Origin: Pseudoduganella ginsengisoli
GTDB taxonomy: Bacteria > Pseudomonadota > Gammaproteobacteria > Burkholderiales > Burkholderiaceae_D
Assembly (NCBI RefSeq): GCF_009720865.1
Contig: NZ_WNLA01000007.1
Location: forward strand, 62,001-126,000
DNA length: 64,000 bases
Reading direction: 5' to 3'
The translations under genes were made by a program, and so were the position numbers. The notes under the pieces were generated by a model. The model did no database searches and was not told the origin of the DNA. It worked only from the letters and a program-made list of their open reading frames with translations. Positions within the stretch are counted from its first letter, which is position 1, and each line of letters starts with the position of its first letter. This document shows, in pieces, positions 52,301 to 59,951 of this stretch.

Positions 52301-53577
52301 GATGCGATCTTCCGCTTGGCCAGCAATTTCAGGTATTCCAGCGCCGCTTTCGGGTCGTCGGCGGTAGCCTGGTCGGCCAGCTTGCGCAAGTCTTTCGCCA
52401 CTTCGCGCGTACGTGTGCTCTCCAGGCCGAAATAGGGACTCAACAGGATTTGCTCGGCGCTGGCGCCATGTACTTTTTCAGGACGGCGCGTCACCAGCGC
52501 GCCATCGCCAGTCACGTCCAGCACGAACAGGTTCGATGCTTCCAGCGAGCCCACTACCAGCGGACTGTGCGTCGTCACGATGAATTGCACGTTCGGCAGC
52601 GCCTTCGACAACGTCGGCAGCACGGTCTGCTGCCATTCCGGATGCAGATGCAAATCCACTTCGTCAATCAGCACCACACCATGGTTTTCCACCAGCTTTT
52701 TGCCGCTCGGGCTATTCATGCACACGTGGTACAGCATGTCGCCGATCCAGCCGATATAGGCTTTGTACCCGTCAGACAGCGCGCGGAACGGCACCACCGT
52801 GCCAGCCATCTCGAACAGGTAATCGCGCTGGGCGCCATCCGGCAAGACTTCCGCCAGGCGGCAATTCGGCGGCAACAGCTTGTTGATCAGGTGGATCACT
52901 TGCGTATAGCGGCCGCGGTTCTTCTCGCGATAATCCGGCAGCCACGATTCCAGCGGAATCAGTGCGATATGGTCTTCAAACAAGCCGGCCACACGGGCGT
53001 AGCGGGGCGAGCGCGCCTTGTCGCGCGCGGTGGGATCGAGCCGCTCCGACGTTTCCACGCGGCGCGTGGCGCCATAGCCTGCCAGGAAAAATGCGGAACT
53101 CTGGCGCTTGTAATACGTGTCGGTCAATTGCGCGGCCACGTCTTTCGCCGGCTGGTCGGTCCACACGAAGCTTTCAAAATCGCCCCGCACGGCGATTTCA
53201 CCGGCCAGCGACAGTTCGCCCTTCCCAGGCAACGCAGGGGCGGTTGCGGGCCAGTCCTGTGCGTGCAGCGTCAAGGTTACGCCGGCGCGTCCCGTCAGCG
53301 GCGGCGCGCCTTTGGCCGCCTTGCTTTTGGCGCTGCGGCCCTTCACCGATGGCGCACGCCGCACCATGGAATCCGGCCGGTAGCCGGAATCGCCCAGGCT
53401 GGGGGCCAGGATGCCCATGGCAATCGCACGCAGCAGCGTACTCTTGCCCGCGCCATTATTGCCCAGGATGACGTTGACGTTTGGGTACAGCATGCCCCGT
53501 TCAGCGGGATTGTTCAAAGCCAGCCTGGCGCTGGCAATGGAGCGCAGGTTATCGATGGTGGCGGAAAGGACGTGCAT
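52297..53577 (-). CDS. ABC/OLD-type ATPase, PtuA-like
   Basis: 426 residues from the ATG at 53577, with Walker A GNNGAGKST at 39-47, an ABC-like LSDGYKAYIGW signature and Walker B VVLIDEVDLHLHPEWQQ followed by IVTTHSPLVVGSL. This is the SMC-like/OLD ATPase fold of PtuA, retron Ec78 PtuA and similar defence ATPases; the usual inserted coiled region is short. It is coupled to the HNH nuclease gene. The gene upstream on the same strand, 77 bases away, encodes a caspase-WD40 protein. No reverse transcriptase or retron RNA is visible, so plain Septu is the closer comparison. Confidence 0.82.
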   Translation of the reverse strand: MHVLSATIDNLRSIASARLALNNPAERGMLYPNVNVILGNNGAGKSTLLRAIAMGILAPSLGDSGYRPDSMVRRAPSVKGRSAKSKAAKGAPPLTGRAGVTLTLHAQDWPATAPALPGKGELSLAGEIAVRGDFESFVWTDQPAKDVAAQLTDTYYKRQSSAFFLAGYGATRRVETSERLDPTARDKARSPRYARVAGLFEDHIALIPLESWLPDYREKNRGRYTQVIHLINKLLPPNCRLAEVLPDGAQRDYLFEMAGTVVPFRALSDGYKAYIGWIGDMLYHVCMNSPSGKKLVENHGVVLIDEVDLHLHPEWQQTVLPTLSKALPNVQFIVTTHSPLVVGSLEASNLFVLDVTGDGALVTRRPEKVHGASAEQILLSPYFGLESTRTREVAKDLRKLADQATADDPKAALEYLKLLAKRKIAS

Positions 53578-53604
53578 ACAAATCCAGTCTATGCATGGGT
53601 TCAA

Positions 53605-53622
53605 GCCCGGCCAGGGCCGGGC
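53605..53622 (-). other. GC hairpin between the caspase and ATPase genes
   Basis: GCCCGGCC/GGCCGGGC around two bases. It lies in the 77-base gap and has no T run after it on the minus strand, so it may slow but probably does not stop transcription between the two genes. Confidence 0.4.
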
Positions 53623-53654
53623 GCTCTCCACACATTATCGGATATTCCGCGTCC

Positions 53655-56369
53655 TTACGGCAGGCGCGTCAGCTTCGCGTCGGCCAGCACCAGCTGTTCC
53701 ACGTCGAAGAAGCGCAGATTGCCCGTGACGATGGCCTGGCGCTGGCCCATCAGCTTGCGCGCGGCGTCGCGTTCGAACGGCACGTCGATGGCGACGTCGC
53801 CCACTTTGACGGAATACGTTTGCGTATCGGCGTTATAGCCGACCAGCGTGACCAGCGCGCTGTAAGGCGACGTCCAGTTGCTCATGCGCTTGTGGTATTC
53901 CGCGCTCGACTCGAACTGGTCTTTCACCAGCTGGTTCGCTTCGCGGATTTCCGGCAGCGCCCACAGCTTGGCCACGTTATCCGTGCCCACCGTCACGAGG
54001 CGGCGGCCATCATCGGAAAACAGCGCGCCCGTGATGGCGTCCAGGTGGCCTTTCAAGTGGCCGATGGCGTCGCCGTTTTCCAGGCTCCACAACGTCAGCA
54101 AGCCCGTTTCCGTACTGGTCACGAACAAGCCGCCTTTCGGCGACATATACGCGCTGACCTGGCCCGGCATGCGCGCGATCGGCGACAGCGTCTGCACGTC
54201 GACCAGGCGCACGCCTTCCGTTCCCTTGACGATGACGCGGCGGCCGTCCGGCGACACGTGCAGCAATTCCGCGCCGGCCAGGGTCGACAGGCGCTTCAAG
54301 TTGTTCATGTCGAACACGTACAGGTTGCGGTCGCCCGCATTGACGAACAGGCGCGAACGGTCCGGCGAGAAGCGGTAATTGCGCACGGTGATGCCATCGC
54401 CCAGCAGGCTGCCGACAAAGTTGCCGCTGGCCGTGTCCCACACGCCCAGATGCATGACGGCGCCCAGTTCCTGGCGCGCGCTGCGCAGCACATACGCCAG
54501 CAAGCGTTTGCCGTCCTGGAAGAAATCGGCAAATTGCGGTACCGGATTGCCGTCGCCGAAATTGAAGCGGCGCAGGCTGTCGCCATCGGACATGCGGAAA
54601 ATCACCGCCTTGTCATTGGCTGCGGCGCTCATCAAGAAGGCGCCGTCGCGGGAAAAGCGCGTCATCGCCACCGGGTCCCAGTGGTCGCTCATGCGCGCCA
54701 CCTTGGTGCCCTTGTCGCTGTCCCACAGTTTCATCGTGCTGTCACGGCTGCCCCACGTCAGCAGGCGGTTGCCGGTGGGCGCAAATTCATAACGGGGTTC
54801 GCCATCGACGCTGTCCAGCTTTGCCATGCGCTGGCCGCTTTCCGCGTCATACAGCATGAAGCCATCGTCGCGCGTATAAATGACGAGGCGGCGGCCATCC
54901 GGCGACAGGCCGGCTTTGGTAATCCCGGCCGGCAAACCCGCCAATACTTTCGGCGCCGCCTCGTTGTGCAAGTCCGTCAGCGTAACTTTGCCATTGTCGG
55001 CAAGGCCCAGCAGGAAGCGGCGGTTGGCCGACTGCGACGGCACGCCGTAGCCGGGCTCCGTCACGGTCGCCATGCCGGTATCCGTATTCCATACATGCAG
55101 CGTCTTGTCGCCCGTCACAAGGGCGAAGTGGTGGCCGCTGGCAGAGAAGCCGCCTTGCGCCGCACCGGACTGGATCGCGAAGTTGCCGGCCAGCTGATAG
55201 TTTTCAATCAGCTTGCGGGGAATCAGCGTTTGCGACGCGTTGCGCGCCATCGCGCCCACGCGCGGCGCCTGCGTGGCGCTGACGACGGGTTGCGCCTGCT
55301 GTTCCGCCGTCGGATTGAAATAGAAATTGCCGGTAATCGAAGACATTTCCCACGGCGTTTGCTTGCCTTCCGACTCCGCCTGCACGCCTTCGCGCACGCG
55401 CTTGAACACGTCTTCGACTTTCATGCCGGGTTCCGCCATGGCGGCCAGCAGCTGGGCCGTGTACAAGCCATTGCCGCCGCTGCCGTCCGACGCCGTGGAG
55501 CCGGGCGACGTTGCGTACGCCACCAGCGTGCCTTTCGGCGTTGAATCCATGCTGGCCAGGCCGCGCGAACCGGAACGGAAGCTGCGCGCAAACGGGTTGT
55601 CGCGGCACGCGTCGAGCACCACGAGGTTGATACGATTCTTCGCCGTATCCATTTTTTCCAGCACTTCGTTGGCGTTGTAGGCGCGCGTCGCCAGTTCATC
55701 TTCGCGTGCGATATTCGCGTCGACCGGCACCAGGTAATTGACGCCCTTGGCCTGGATGCCGTGACCGGCGTAATAAAACAGGCCCACGCCGCCGTTTTTC
55801 AGCTGGTTGCCAAACTCGCGCACGGCCGACATCATTTCTTCCAGGCTGGCGTTTTCCTTCTTGATGACGGTAAAACCCAGTTGCTGCAACTTGATCGCCA
55901 TGGCGCGCGCATCGTTGATCGGATTGATCAGCGGCGACGACTTATAGGCGGAATTGCCGATCACCAGCGCCAGACGCTGTTCAGCGCCCATGGCCACCAT
56001 TTCCGGCGTGGCAGGAGCGGCGGGCGCCTGCGCGTCCTGTGGCGCGGCGGCAGCCTGCTCGGCGCCGGCGGCCGGCAGGGCAGCCGTGCCTGGCGCCGCA
56101 GCGCCCCGCATCAGCGCCGTCGGCGACAGTGTCGGCGCCGCCAGGGCTTCCTTGATACGCGCCTGGCGTTCGGCTTCCGCTTTCGCGGCTTCGATGCTGC
56201 CAACGCCGGAATCGGCCTTGCGTGCATTGGCCTCCGCGACAGCCGCAGTGAGTTCCTGCTTCAGCTTCTCGGCAGCCGACATTTTCTGCGCGTGGACGGG
56301 AACGGAAGTCAGGGCCAGCGACGCGCACACGGCAGGCAGACCGGTACGCACGAACGATTTCAAAGTCAT
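53655..56369 (-). CDS. Secreted caspase-like protease with WD40-type propeller
   Basis: 904 residues. Signal peptide ASLALTSVPVHAQ ends near 28. A coiled Ala/Glu/Lys-rich stretch (30-75) and a Pro/Ala linker lead to a p20 caspase domain (about 125-350): RLALVIGNSAYKSSPLINP, catalytic His in FYYAGHGIQ and catalytic Cys in VVLDACRDNPF. From about 390 come beta-propeller repeats (LHVWNTDTG, LWDSDKGTK, LWSLENGD, AKLWALPE). Both catalytic residues are present, so it should be an active orthocaspase cleaving after basic residues, in the periplasm. Substrate and role are unknown. The signal peptide argues against a cytoplasmic abortive-infection role. Confidence 0.88.
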   Translation of the reverse strand: MTLKSFVRTGLPAVCASLALTSVPVHAQKMSAAEKLKQELTAAVAEANARKADSGVGSIEAAKAEAERQARIKEALAAPTLSPTALMRGAAAPGTAALPAAGAEQAAAAPQDAQAPAAPATPEMVAMGAEQRLALVIGNSAYKSSPLINPINDARAMAIKLQQLGFTVIKKENASLEEMMSAVREFGNQLKNGGVGLFYYAGHGIQAKGVNYLVPVDANIAREDELATRAYNANEVLEKMDTAKNRINLVVLDACRDNPFARSFRSGSRGLASMDSTPKGTLVAYATSPGSTASDGSGGNGLYTAQLLAAMAEPGMKVEDVFKRVREGVQAESEGKQTPWEMSSITGNFYFNPTAEQQAQPVVSATQAPRVGAMARNASQTLIPRKLIENYQLAGNFAIQSGAAQGGFSASGHHFALVTGDKTLHVWNTDTGMATVTEPGYGVPSQSANRRFLLGLADNGKVTLTDLHNEAAPKVLAGLPAGITKAGLSPDGRRLVIYTRDDGFMLYDAESGQRMAKLDSVDGEPRYEFAPTGNRLLTWGSRDSTMKLWDSDKGTKVARMSDHWDPVAMTRFSRDGAFLMSAAANDKAVIFRMSDGDSLRRFNFGDGNPVPQFADFFQDGKRLLAYVLRSARQELGAVMHLGVWDTASGNFVGSLLGDGITVRNYRFSPDRSRLFVNAGDRNLYVFDMNNLKRLSTLAGAELLHVSPDGRRVIVKGTEGVRLVDVQTLSPIARMPGQVSAYMSPKGGLFVTSTETGLLTLWSLENGDAIGHLKGHLDAITGALFSDDGRRLVTVGTDNVAKLWALPEIREANQLVKDQFESSAEYHKRMSNWTSPYSALVTLVGYNADTQTYSVKVGDVAIDVPFERDAARKLMGQRQAIVTGNLRFFDVEQLVLADAKLTRLP

Positions 56370-56432
56370 GGTGTATCAGGGGAAGGCGCCACACCTGGGC
56401 AAGCATGGCAAGGCTTACAAGATTGAACAGCT

Positions 56433-56457
56433 AAACCCCTCACTCTAAAGGGTTTTT
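56433..56457 (+). terminator. Possible intrinsic terminator
   Basis: AAACCC (56433-56438) with GGGTTT (56450-56455) and a six-T run, between the start of the caspase gene and the end of the LysR gene. The T run is on the plus strand, where no gene ends nearby, so its purpose is unclear; it may block antisense transcription. Confidence 0.35.
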
Positions 56458-56517
56458 TGTCCGGTAGCAATCATTGTTGCATTGCATAGATGGTATGGAT
56501 GTAGTTAATTTGACACT

Positions 56518-57399
56518 TCACGCGCCAAACCGGTCCACGACAAACTCGACAAAACTACTGAGTTTAGGCGTAGCCTGGCGGTCGCGTGGATACATCAAGT
56601 GCATGGGACGGGGTTCCGGCATGTATTCGCGCAGCACCGGCACCAGCCTGCCCGCCGCGATATCGTCCGCCAGCACCACTTCCGCCTGCATCACCAGTCC
56701 CAGCCCTGCCAGCGCGGCTTGCCGCAGCGCGGGCCCCTGGTTGGAGCGCAGCCGCGATACCGGCAATGGCGCGCCAGGCTCCATCCCTTTCAGCCGCCAC
56801 CGCACGTCGCGCCGCCAATGCTGGAAGTCCACCGAATCATGGCGGCCCAGATCGGCCGGCGTCTGCGGCGTGCCACGGCGCGCCAGATAAGAAGGAGCGG
56901 CGCAAATCACCATGCGGGTAGGCCGCAGCGGCCGCGCCACCAGCGCGGAATCCTTCAAGTCGCCGATGCGGACGATGGCGTCCAGCCCCTCTTCCACCAG
57001 GTCCGCCGCCCGGTTCGACAATTCCAGCTCGACGCTGACGTCCGGATAGCGGGCCAGGTAATCGGCCAGCGCCGGGGCCAGGCAATGGCCGCCAAATGCC
57101 GCCGGGGTACTGAGCTTGATGGTGCCGCGCGGCGTGGCGCGCATGGCTTGCGCACCTTTTTCCGCTGCCTCCACCAGTTGCAGGATGTGGCGGCATTCGT
57201 CGCAATAGCGGATGCCGATTTCCGTCAAGCTCAGGCTGCGCGTGGTCCGGTACAGCAGGCGCGCGCCGACCAGCTTTTCCAGCGCCGCGATATGTTTGCT
57301 GACCATGACCGTGGAAATCGCCAATTGCCTTGCCGCCGCGGTAAAGCTGCCCGCGTCAACGACCCGCACGAAGACTTCCATGCTGCGCATTTTGTCCAC
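56518..57399 (-). CDS. LysR family regulator
   Basis: A 293-residue regulator. The N-terminal winged helix is MRSMEVFVRVVDAGSFTAAARQLAISTVMVSKHIAALEK, and a LysR substrate domain follows. It is divergent from the GST-LysE pair, which it probably regulates. A T-N11-A box (GTATC-N5-GATAC) lies in the intergenic region. Confidence 0.92.
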   Translation of the reverse strand: MDKMRSMEVFVRVVDAGSFTAAARQLAISTVMVSKHIAALEKLVGARLLYRTTRSLSLTEIGIRYCDECRHILQLVEAAEKGAQAMRATPRGTIKLSTPAAFGGHCLAPALADYLARYPDVSVELELSNRAADLVEEGLDAIVRIGDLKDSALVARPLRPTRMVICAAPSYLARRGTPQTPADLGRHDSVDFQHWRRDVRWRLKGMEPGAPLPVSRLRSNQGPALRQAALAGLGLVMQAEVVLADDIAAGRLVPVLREYMPEPRPMHLMYPRDRQATPKLSSFVEFVVDRFGA

Positions 57400-57454
57400 A
57401 ATTATTAACCTTTAGTTCACGATATTGTAAATATTACGGGATTTATTCCATTTC

Positions 57455-57469
57455 GTATCGATGTGATAC
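57455..57469. promoter_or_regulatory. LysR-type box between lysR and gst
   Basis: GTATC-GATGT-GATAC is a perfect inverted repeat that fits the T-N11-A rule of LysR binding sites. It lies 30 bases before the GST start. A second AT-rich repeat, ATATT-GTA-AATAT (57422-57434), lies closer to the LysR start. Confidence 0.55.
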
Positions 57470-57498
57470 TGGCTGCTCCTGACCCTCGCGGAGACGCC

Positions 57499-58122
57499 AT
57501 GTTGAAAATCCTTGGAAAAGCCCCTTCGATCAATGTCCGCAAAGTGTTGTGGACCTGTGCGGAAATCGGATTGCCGTATGAGCTGGACGAGTGGGGGATG
57601 GGCACCAGCCGTCCCGCGCCCACGCGGGAATTCCTGCAACTGAACCCGCACGGGCTGGTGCCGGTGCTGGTCGATGGCGATAACGTGCTGTGGGAGTCGA
57701 ATACGATTTGCCGCTACCTGGCCGGGCGCCATCAGCGCGCGGACTTGCTGCCGCCCGATCCGCTGGCGCGCGCCCACGTGGAAAAATGGATGGACTGGCA
57801 AGCCACGGATTTAAACGCAGCGTGGCGCTACGCGTTCATGGCGCTGGTACGCCGCCATCCTGACTTCACCGATCCGGCAGCCATCGCCGCCAGCGCGGCA
57901 GCGTGGAACCGGCAAATGGCCACGCTGGACGCGCACCTGGCGGCGACCGGCGCCTTTGCAGCGGGCGACACGTTTACGCTGGCCGATATCGTGCTGGGCG
58001 TCTCCGTGCAGCGCTGGCAAGCGACGCCGATCAGCCATGCGGATTTGCCGGCGGTACGCGCTTACTATGAGCGGCTGCGCCAGCGCGCCGCATTCGTCAG
58101 CCACGGCGCCACCCATCCGTGA
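57499..58122 (+). CDS. Glutathione S-transferase
   Basis: 207 residues. An N-terminal thioredoxin-like domain (MLKILGKAPSINVRKVLWTCAEIGLPYELDEWG, NPHGLVPVLVDGDNVLWESNTICRYL, with the Glu-Ser glutathione contact) and a helical C-terminal domain follow the usual layout. The probable catalytic Ser/Cys region is SINVRK. GGAGA precedes the ATG at 57499. It is linked to a LysE exporter seven bases downstream and to a divergent LysR. Confidence 0.93.
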   Translation: MLKILGKAPSINVRKVLWTCAEIGLPYELDEWGMGTSRPAPTREFLQLNPHGLVPVLVDGDNVLWESNTICRYLAGRHQRADLLPPDPLARAHVEKWMDWQATDLNAAWRYAFMALVRRHPDFTDPAAIAASAAAWNRQMATLDAHLAATGAFAAGDTFTLADIVLGVSVQRWQATPISHADLPAVRAYYERLRQRAAFVSHGATHP

Positions 58123-58129
58123 GGCGCAC

Positions 58130-58747
58130 ATGCCACTGTCGCTGTGGTTATCGTTTGTCGCGGTCGCACTGGCCGCCACCTTCAGTCCCGGTCCCGGCGT
58201 GCTGCTGGCCATTTCCACCACCCTGGCGCTGGGCGCCCGCCGCACGCTGTACAGTTCCGCCGGCAATGCGGCCGGTGTCTTTATTGTTTCCTGCGTGGCG
58301 GTCAGCGGCGCGGGCCTGCTGTTTTCCCATTCACCCGCCGCCTTCTCCCTATTGAAGACCGGCGGCGCCGCTTACCTGGCGTGGCTCGGCATCCAGCAAT
58401 GGCGCCAGGCCGCGACGCCCGCCATTCAGACGGCGGATGGCGACGGCAGCCGCCGTGCTGTCTTCATGCGCGGGCTGGCCGTCGCGTGCAGCAATCCTAA
58501 AAGTATTTTGTTCTTCACCGCGGTTTTTCCCCAGTTCCTGCCCATGCAGCAAATGACGGGCCCGCGCTTCCTGCTATTGAGCCTGACCTTCGTCGTGTGC
58601 ATGTTTGTATCACACGCGACCTACGTTTTACTGGCTGCCAAAGCCGGTACGCGCCTGCTGCATGGCGGCGCCATGCGGGTTCTGCGCCGGTGCATGGGGG
58701 CGCTGTTCGTGCTGATGGCGGCGGGCCTTCTGCTTACAAAGCTGTAA
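58130..58747 (+). CDS. LysE/RhtB family amino acid exporter
   Basis: 205 residues with about six helices. The N terminus WLSFVAVALAATFSPGPGVLLAISTTLALG carries the PGP motif of RhtB-type exporters; GAAYLAWLGIQQWRQA and NPKSILFFTAVFPQFL are also typical. It probably exports an amino acid or derivative. The stop codon overlaps the first half-site of the duplicated Asr-like promoter. Confidence 0.9.
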   Translation: MPLSLWLSFVAVALAATFSPGPGVLLAISTTLALGARRTLYSSAGNAAGVFIVSCVAVSGAGLLFSHSPAAFSLLKTGGAAYLAWLGIQQWRQAATPAIQTADGDGSRRAVFMRGLAVACSNPKSILFFTAVFPQFLPMQQMTGPRFLLLSLTFVVCMFVSHATYVLLAAKAGTRLLHGGAMRVLRRCMGALFVLMAAGLLLTKL

Positions 58748-58815
58748 GCATTTTCATCAATTGTAAGCACGTGTAAAGACCGTCAACGGCGGGTTTCCTG
58801 CGCCCGTTTTAGGCT
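58743..58815 (+). promoter_or_regulatory. Promoter region of Asr-like block 1 with RstA/CpxR-like box
   Basis: TGTAAG at 58743 and again at 58762 (19 apart), the latter part of TGTAAGCACGTGTA (58762-58775). Read forward this gives GTAAG-N5-GTAAA, like a CpxR box. Read on the other strand, TACACGTGCTTACA matches most of the RstA box TACATNTNGTTACA as I recall it. A weak -10, TAGGCT, is at 58810-58815, and no good -35 is seen, suggesting an activator-dependent promoter. The region is duplicated at 61700-61806. Confidence 0.55.
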
Positions 58816-58889
58816 CAAGTGACACAGCAAAGTGCACGAAACGAAGCAAACCAAACTACTGCAGCACATCTCAGAAAGAGAACTGAAAC

Positions 58890-59108
58890 ATGAAAAAAGT
58901 GACCGCCGTACTGATCGCCAGCCTGTTCGCCAGCGCCGCGTTTGCACAGTCCCAAACCTCCGCACCGGCCACGCCTGCACCAGCAGCCCCGGTAGCCAAG
59001 GCTGAAGTGAAAGCCGAAGCCAAGCCTGAGGTAAAAACCGAATCCAAAGCCGAAGTTAAAGCAGAAGTCAAAGCAGAAGTCAAAGCAGAAGCACAACCGA
59101 CCAAGTAA
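58890..59108 (+). CDS. Asr-like secreted Ala/Lys/Glu-rich protein 1
   Basis: 72 residues with signal peptide MKKVTAVLIASLFASAAFAQ. The mature part is Ala/Pro-rich then almost pure AEVK repeats (12-base units GAAGTCAAAGCA). It lacks the His-Lys tail of its four paralogs. Low complexity and charge suggest a disordered periplasmic protein. Similarity to acid-shock protein Asr is in layout and composition only. First gene of block 1, probably transcribed from the RstA-box-like promoter. Confidence 0.75.
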   Translation: MKKVTAVLIASLFASAAFAQSQTSAPATPAPAAPVAKAEVKAEAKPEVKTESKAEVKAEVKAEVKAEAQPTK

Positions 59109-59131
59109 TGCCAGACAAGCGTTAATACTGA

Positions 59132-59144
59132 ATAAACCGTTTAT
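59132..59144 (+). promoter_or_regulatory. Conserved leader repeat before Asr-like gene 2
   Basis: ATAAAC-C-GTTTAT inverted repeat followed by ATAGAATTTAAGGA, ahead of the ATG at 59168. The same unit precedes genes 3, 4 and (decayed) 5. It could be an operator, a secondary promoter (TATAGAAT), or an RNA hairpin. Confidence 0.5.
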
Positions 59145-59167
59145 ATAGAATTTAAGGACTACATATC

Positions 59168-59497
59168 ATGACCAAAACCATCGCTACCCTGATCGCCGGC
59201 CTGTTCGCTACCGCAGCTTTCGCTCAATCGCCAGCTCCAGCCGCCGCACCGGCTGCAACGCCAGCCAAGACCGAAGCCAAAGCTGAAGTCAAAGCGGAAG
59301 CCAAGGACACCAAGGTTGCTGCCAAGGCCGACACCAAGGAAGTGAAAAGCGAAGTGAAGGCTGACGCGAAAACTGAAAAAACCGCGTCGCACACCAAGCA
59401 CAAAGAACACAGCAAAGAAGCCAAGCCGGCTGAAAAAACCGCAGCGGCGACGCCGGCTCCGGCAGCAGCACCAGCCGTCGCCGCCACCACCAAGTAA
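59168..59497 (+). CDS. Asr-like secreted Ala/Lys/Glu-rich protein 2
   Basis: 109 residues. The signal peptide MTKTIATLIAGLFATAAFAQ is shared by genes 2-5. The mature part has SPAPAAAP, KTEAKAEVKAEAKDTKVAAK, then a basic His-Lys segment TASHTKHKEHSKEAKPAEKT and an Ala/Pro tail. The HTKHK-type cluster and Ala-Lys-Pro composition recall the acid-shock protein Asr of E. coli. Possible role: disordered periplasmic buffer or chaperone in envelope or acid stress (inference). Confidence 0.78.
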   Translation: MTKTIATLIAGLFATAAFAQSPAPAAAPAATPAKTEAKAEVKAEAKDTKVAAKADTKEVKSEVKADAKTEKTASHTKHKEHSKEAKPAEKTAAATPAPAAAPAVAATTK

Positions 59498-59513
59498 TCA
59501 GCAGCCGTACTGA

Positions 59514-59526
59514 ATAAACCGTTTAT
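59514..59526 (+). promoter_or_regulatory. Conserved leader repeat before Asr-like gene 3
   Basis: ATAAAC-C-GTTTAT followed by ACCGAATTTAAGGA, the same unit as before genes 2 and 4, ahead of the ATG at 59550. Confidence 0.5.
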
Positions 59527-59549
59527 ACCGAATTTAAGGAACGAATATC

Positions 59550-59897
59550 ATGACCAAGACCATCGCTACCCTGATCGCCGGCCTGTTTGCTACCGCTGCT
59601 TTTGCTCAATCGCCTGCCCCTGCCGCCGCCACACCGGCTGCAACGCCTGCCAAGGCTGAAGTGAAGGCGGAAGCCAAAGACACCAAGGTTGCCGCCAAAG
59701 CCGACACCAAGGAAGTGAAGAAGGAAGAAGCCGCGAAGACTGAAGCGAAAGGCGAAGTGAAGGCGGAAAAGACCGCGTCGCACACCAAGCACAAGGCCAA
59801 GGAACACGCCAAGAAAGATGAAACCAAGCCGGCTGAAAAAACCGCAGCGGCACCGGCTCCCGCCGCAGCACCTGCGGTAGCCGCCACCACCAAGTAA
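59550..59897 (+). CDS. Asr-like secreted Ala/Lys/Glu-rich protein 3
   Basis: 115 residues, same signal peptide as gene 2. The mature segments are KAEVKAEAKDTKVAAKADTK, KKEEAAKTEAKGEVKAEKT, then TASHTKHKAKEHAKKDETKP and a terminal Ala/Pro tail ending ATTK. Closest to gene 5 (61896 block), which shares the KKEEAAKT insert. Last gene of block 1, followed by a strong terminator shared with the convergent regulator. Confidence 0.78.
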   Translation: MTKTIATLIAGLFATAAFAQSPAPAAATPAATPAKAEVKAEAKDTKVAAKADTKEVKKEEAAKTEAKGEVKAEKTASHTKHKAKEHAKKDETKPAEKTAAAPAPAAAPAVAATTK

Positions 59898-59916
59898 TAC
59901 ACCGCCCCCTCCATAG

Positions 59917-59947
59917 AAAAGCTCCTGTCACGGCAGGAGCTTTTTTA
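59917..59947. terminator. Intrinsic terminator after Asr-like block 1
   Basis: AAAGCTCCTG (59918-59927) pairs with CAGGAGCTTT (59934-59943), loop six bases, followed by T residues. It is flanked by A residues upstream, so it can act in both directions, also for the GlxA-type gene ending at 59952. Confidence 0.9.
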
Positions 59948-59951
59948 TTTT

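Noticed and set aside
53655..56369. Caspase-WD40 protein as a certain part of the Septu-like system
   Set aside because: It has a signal peptide and a 77-base gap with a hairpin; adjacency alone is not enough, so it is only raised as a hypothesis.
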